A stretch of 64,000 nt of DNA, taken from Halovulum marinum (GTDB lineage Bacteria > Pseudomonadota > Alphaproteobacteria > Rhodobacterales > Rhodobacteraceae). How positions within the stretch are numbered: position 1 is the stretch's first letter; each line of letters opens with the position of its first letter. Shown here piece by piece: positions 63,863 through 64,000 of this stretch. The stretch lies in NCBI RefSeq assembly GCF_009697225.1, contig NZ_WIND01000004.1:141065-205064 (forward strand), in the 5' to 3' direction. The notes under the pieces were generated by a model that ran no database searches, was not told where the DNA came from, and saw only the letters and a list, made by a program, of their open reading frames with translations. The position numbers and the translations under genes are program-made.

Positions 63863-64000
63863 TCAGTCCATATCCCCGGCCAGCGCGTAGACCGGATCGG
63901 CTGCGGTCGCTGCCGGCGCAACGGCATCCTGCGGCGCCTCGATGAACGCGACCGCTTCGTGCAGGTGGAGGACGAACTTGCCGCCCACCACGATCAGGCA
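63863..64000 (-). CDS. C-terminal 45 residues of a gene cut by the right edge
   Basis: On the minus strand an open frame reaches the edge and ends at TGA (63863-63865). It reads VVGGKFVLHLHEAVAFIEAP, then DAVAPAATAADPVYALAGDMD. The tail is too short for a family call. Convergent placement with the MAPEG gene and a sensible codon pattern support it. Confidence 0.45.
   Translation of the reverse strand, partial: CLIVVGGKFVLHLHEAVAFIEAPQDAVAPAATAADPVYALAGDMD

Overview
The window is about two-thirds G+C, densely packed, and reads as chromosome of an alphaproteobacterium of the Rhodobacteraceae (Rhodobacter/Paracoccus/Roseobacter relatives). The evidence is the ethylmalonyl-CoA pathway set (crotonyl-CoA carboxylase/reductase, ethylmalonyl-CoA mutase, mesaconyl-CoA hydratase, malyl-CoA thioesterase) lying beside sdh, mdh and sucCDAB, a LuxI/LuxR pair, and promoter motifs typical of this group (CtrA boxes, a direct-repeat LexA box, IscR/Irr-like sites). 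No tRNA, rRNA, CRISPR array, insertion sequence or prophage was recognised. The assignment rests on gene content only.

Left part (1-11 kb): the C-terminus of a ribosome-rescue factor, an exported four-EF-hand protein, and glutathione-dependent formaldehyde oxidation (frmA and fghA, separated by a NYN-LOTUS RNase-like gene and an AEC carrier). Then come a YaiI-family gene, two Nudix hydrolases, hslO, cca, a small SnoaL-like gene behind a LexA-type box, an orphan SoxR box, and hemF.

Middle part (11-40 kb): two half-size ABC exporters preceded by a promoter, a 10-codon leader ORF and a terminator; tlyA; a complete purine-nucleoside uptake operon (BMP binding protein, double ATPase, two permeases, purine nucleoside phosphorylase); an nfuA-tsaB-rimI group behind IscR- and Irr-like sites; trpS; a catalytically dead rhomboid-like protein; the pbp activator-glnD-murJ operon; rsmI-yraN-gshB-esterase; exported DUF1194 and DUF992 proteins; a RecD/Dda-like helicase; and a quorum-sensing cluster (luxI, luxR and a 70-residue ORF overlapping luxR) with a perfect CtrA box at its head.

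Right part (40-64 kb): a central-carbon island. ccrA and ecm are divergent. A long minus-strand operon runs mcl2, nnrU, DUF1737, mch, sdhC, sdhD, sdhA, two paralogous lipoproteins, a sulfotransferase-like gene, sdhB and a second sulfotransferase-like gene. On the plus strand are mdh and sucC-(AT-rich orphan gene)-sucD-sucA-sucB. The layout implies that acetyl-CoA assimilation through ethylmalonyl-CoA, which yields glyoxylate, malate and succinyl-CoA, is expressed together with the TCA enzymes that consume those products. Palindromic operators at the mcl2 and sucC promoters are candidates for that coordination.

The parts least explained by known families are the orphan gene inside sucCD, the lipoprotein pair and sulfotransferase-like genes embedded in the sdh operon, the leader/attenuator in front of the ABC exporters, the CtrA-box element bounded by 41-bp inverted repeats, and the orphan SoxR and LexA sites.
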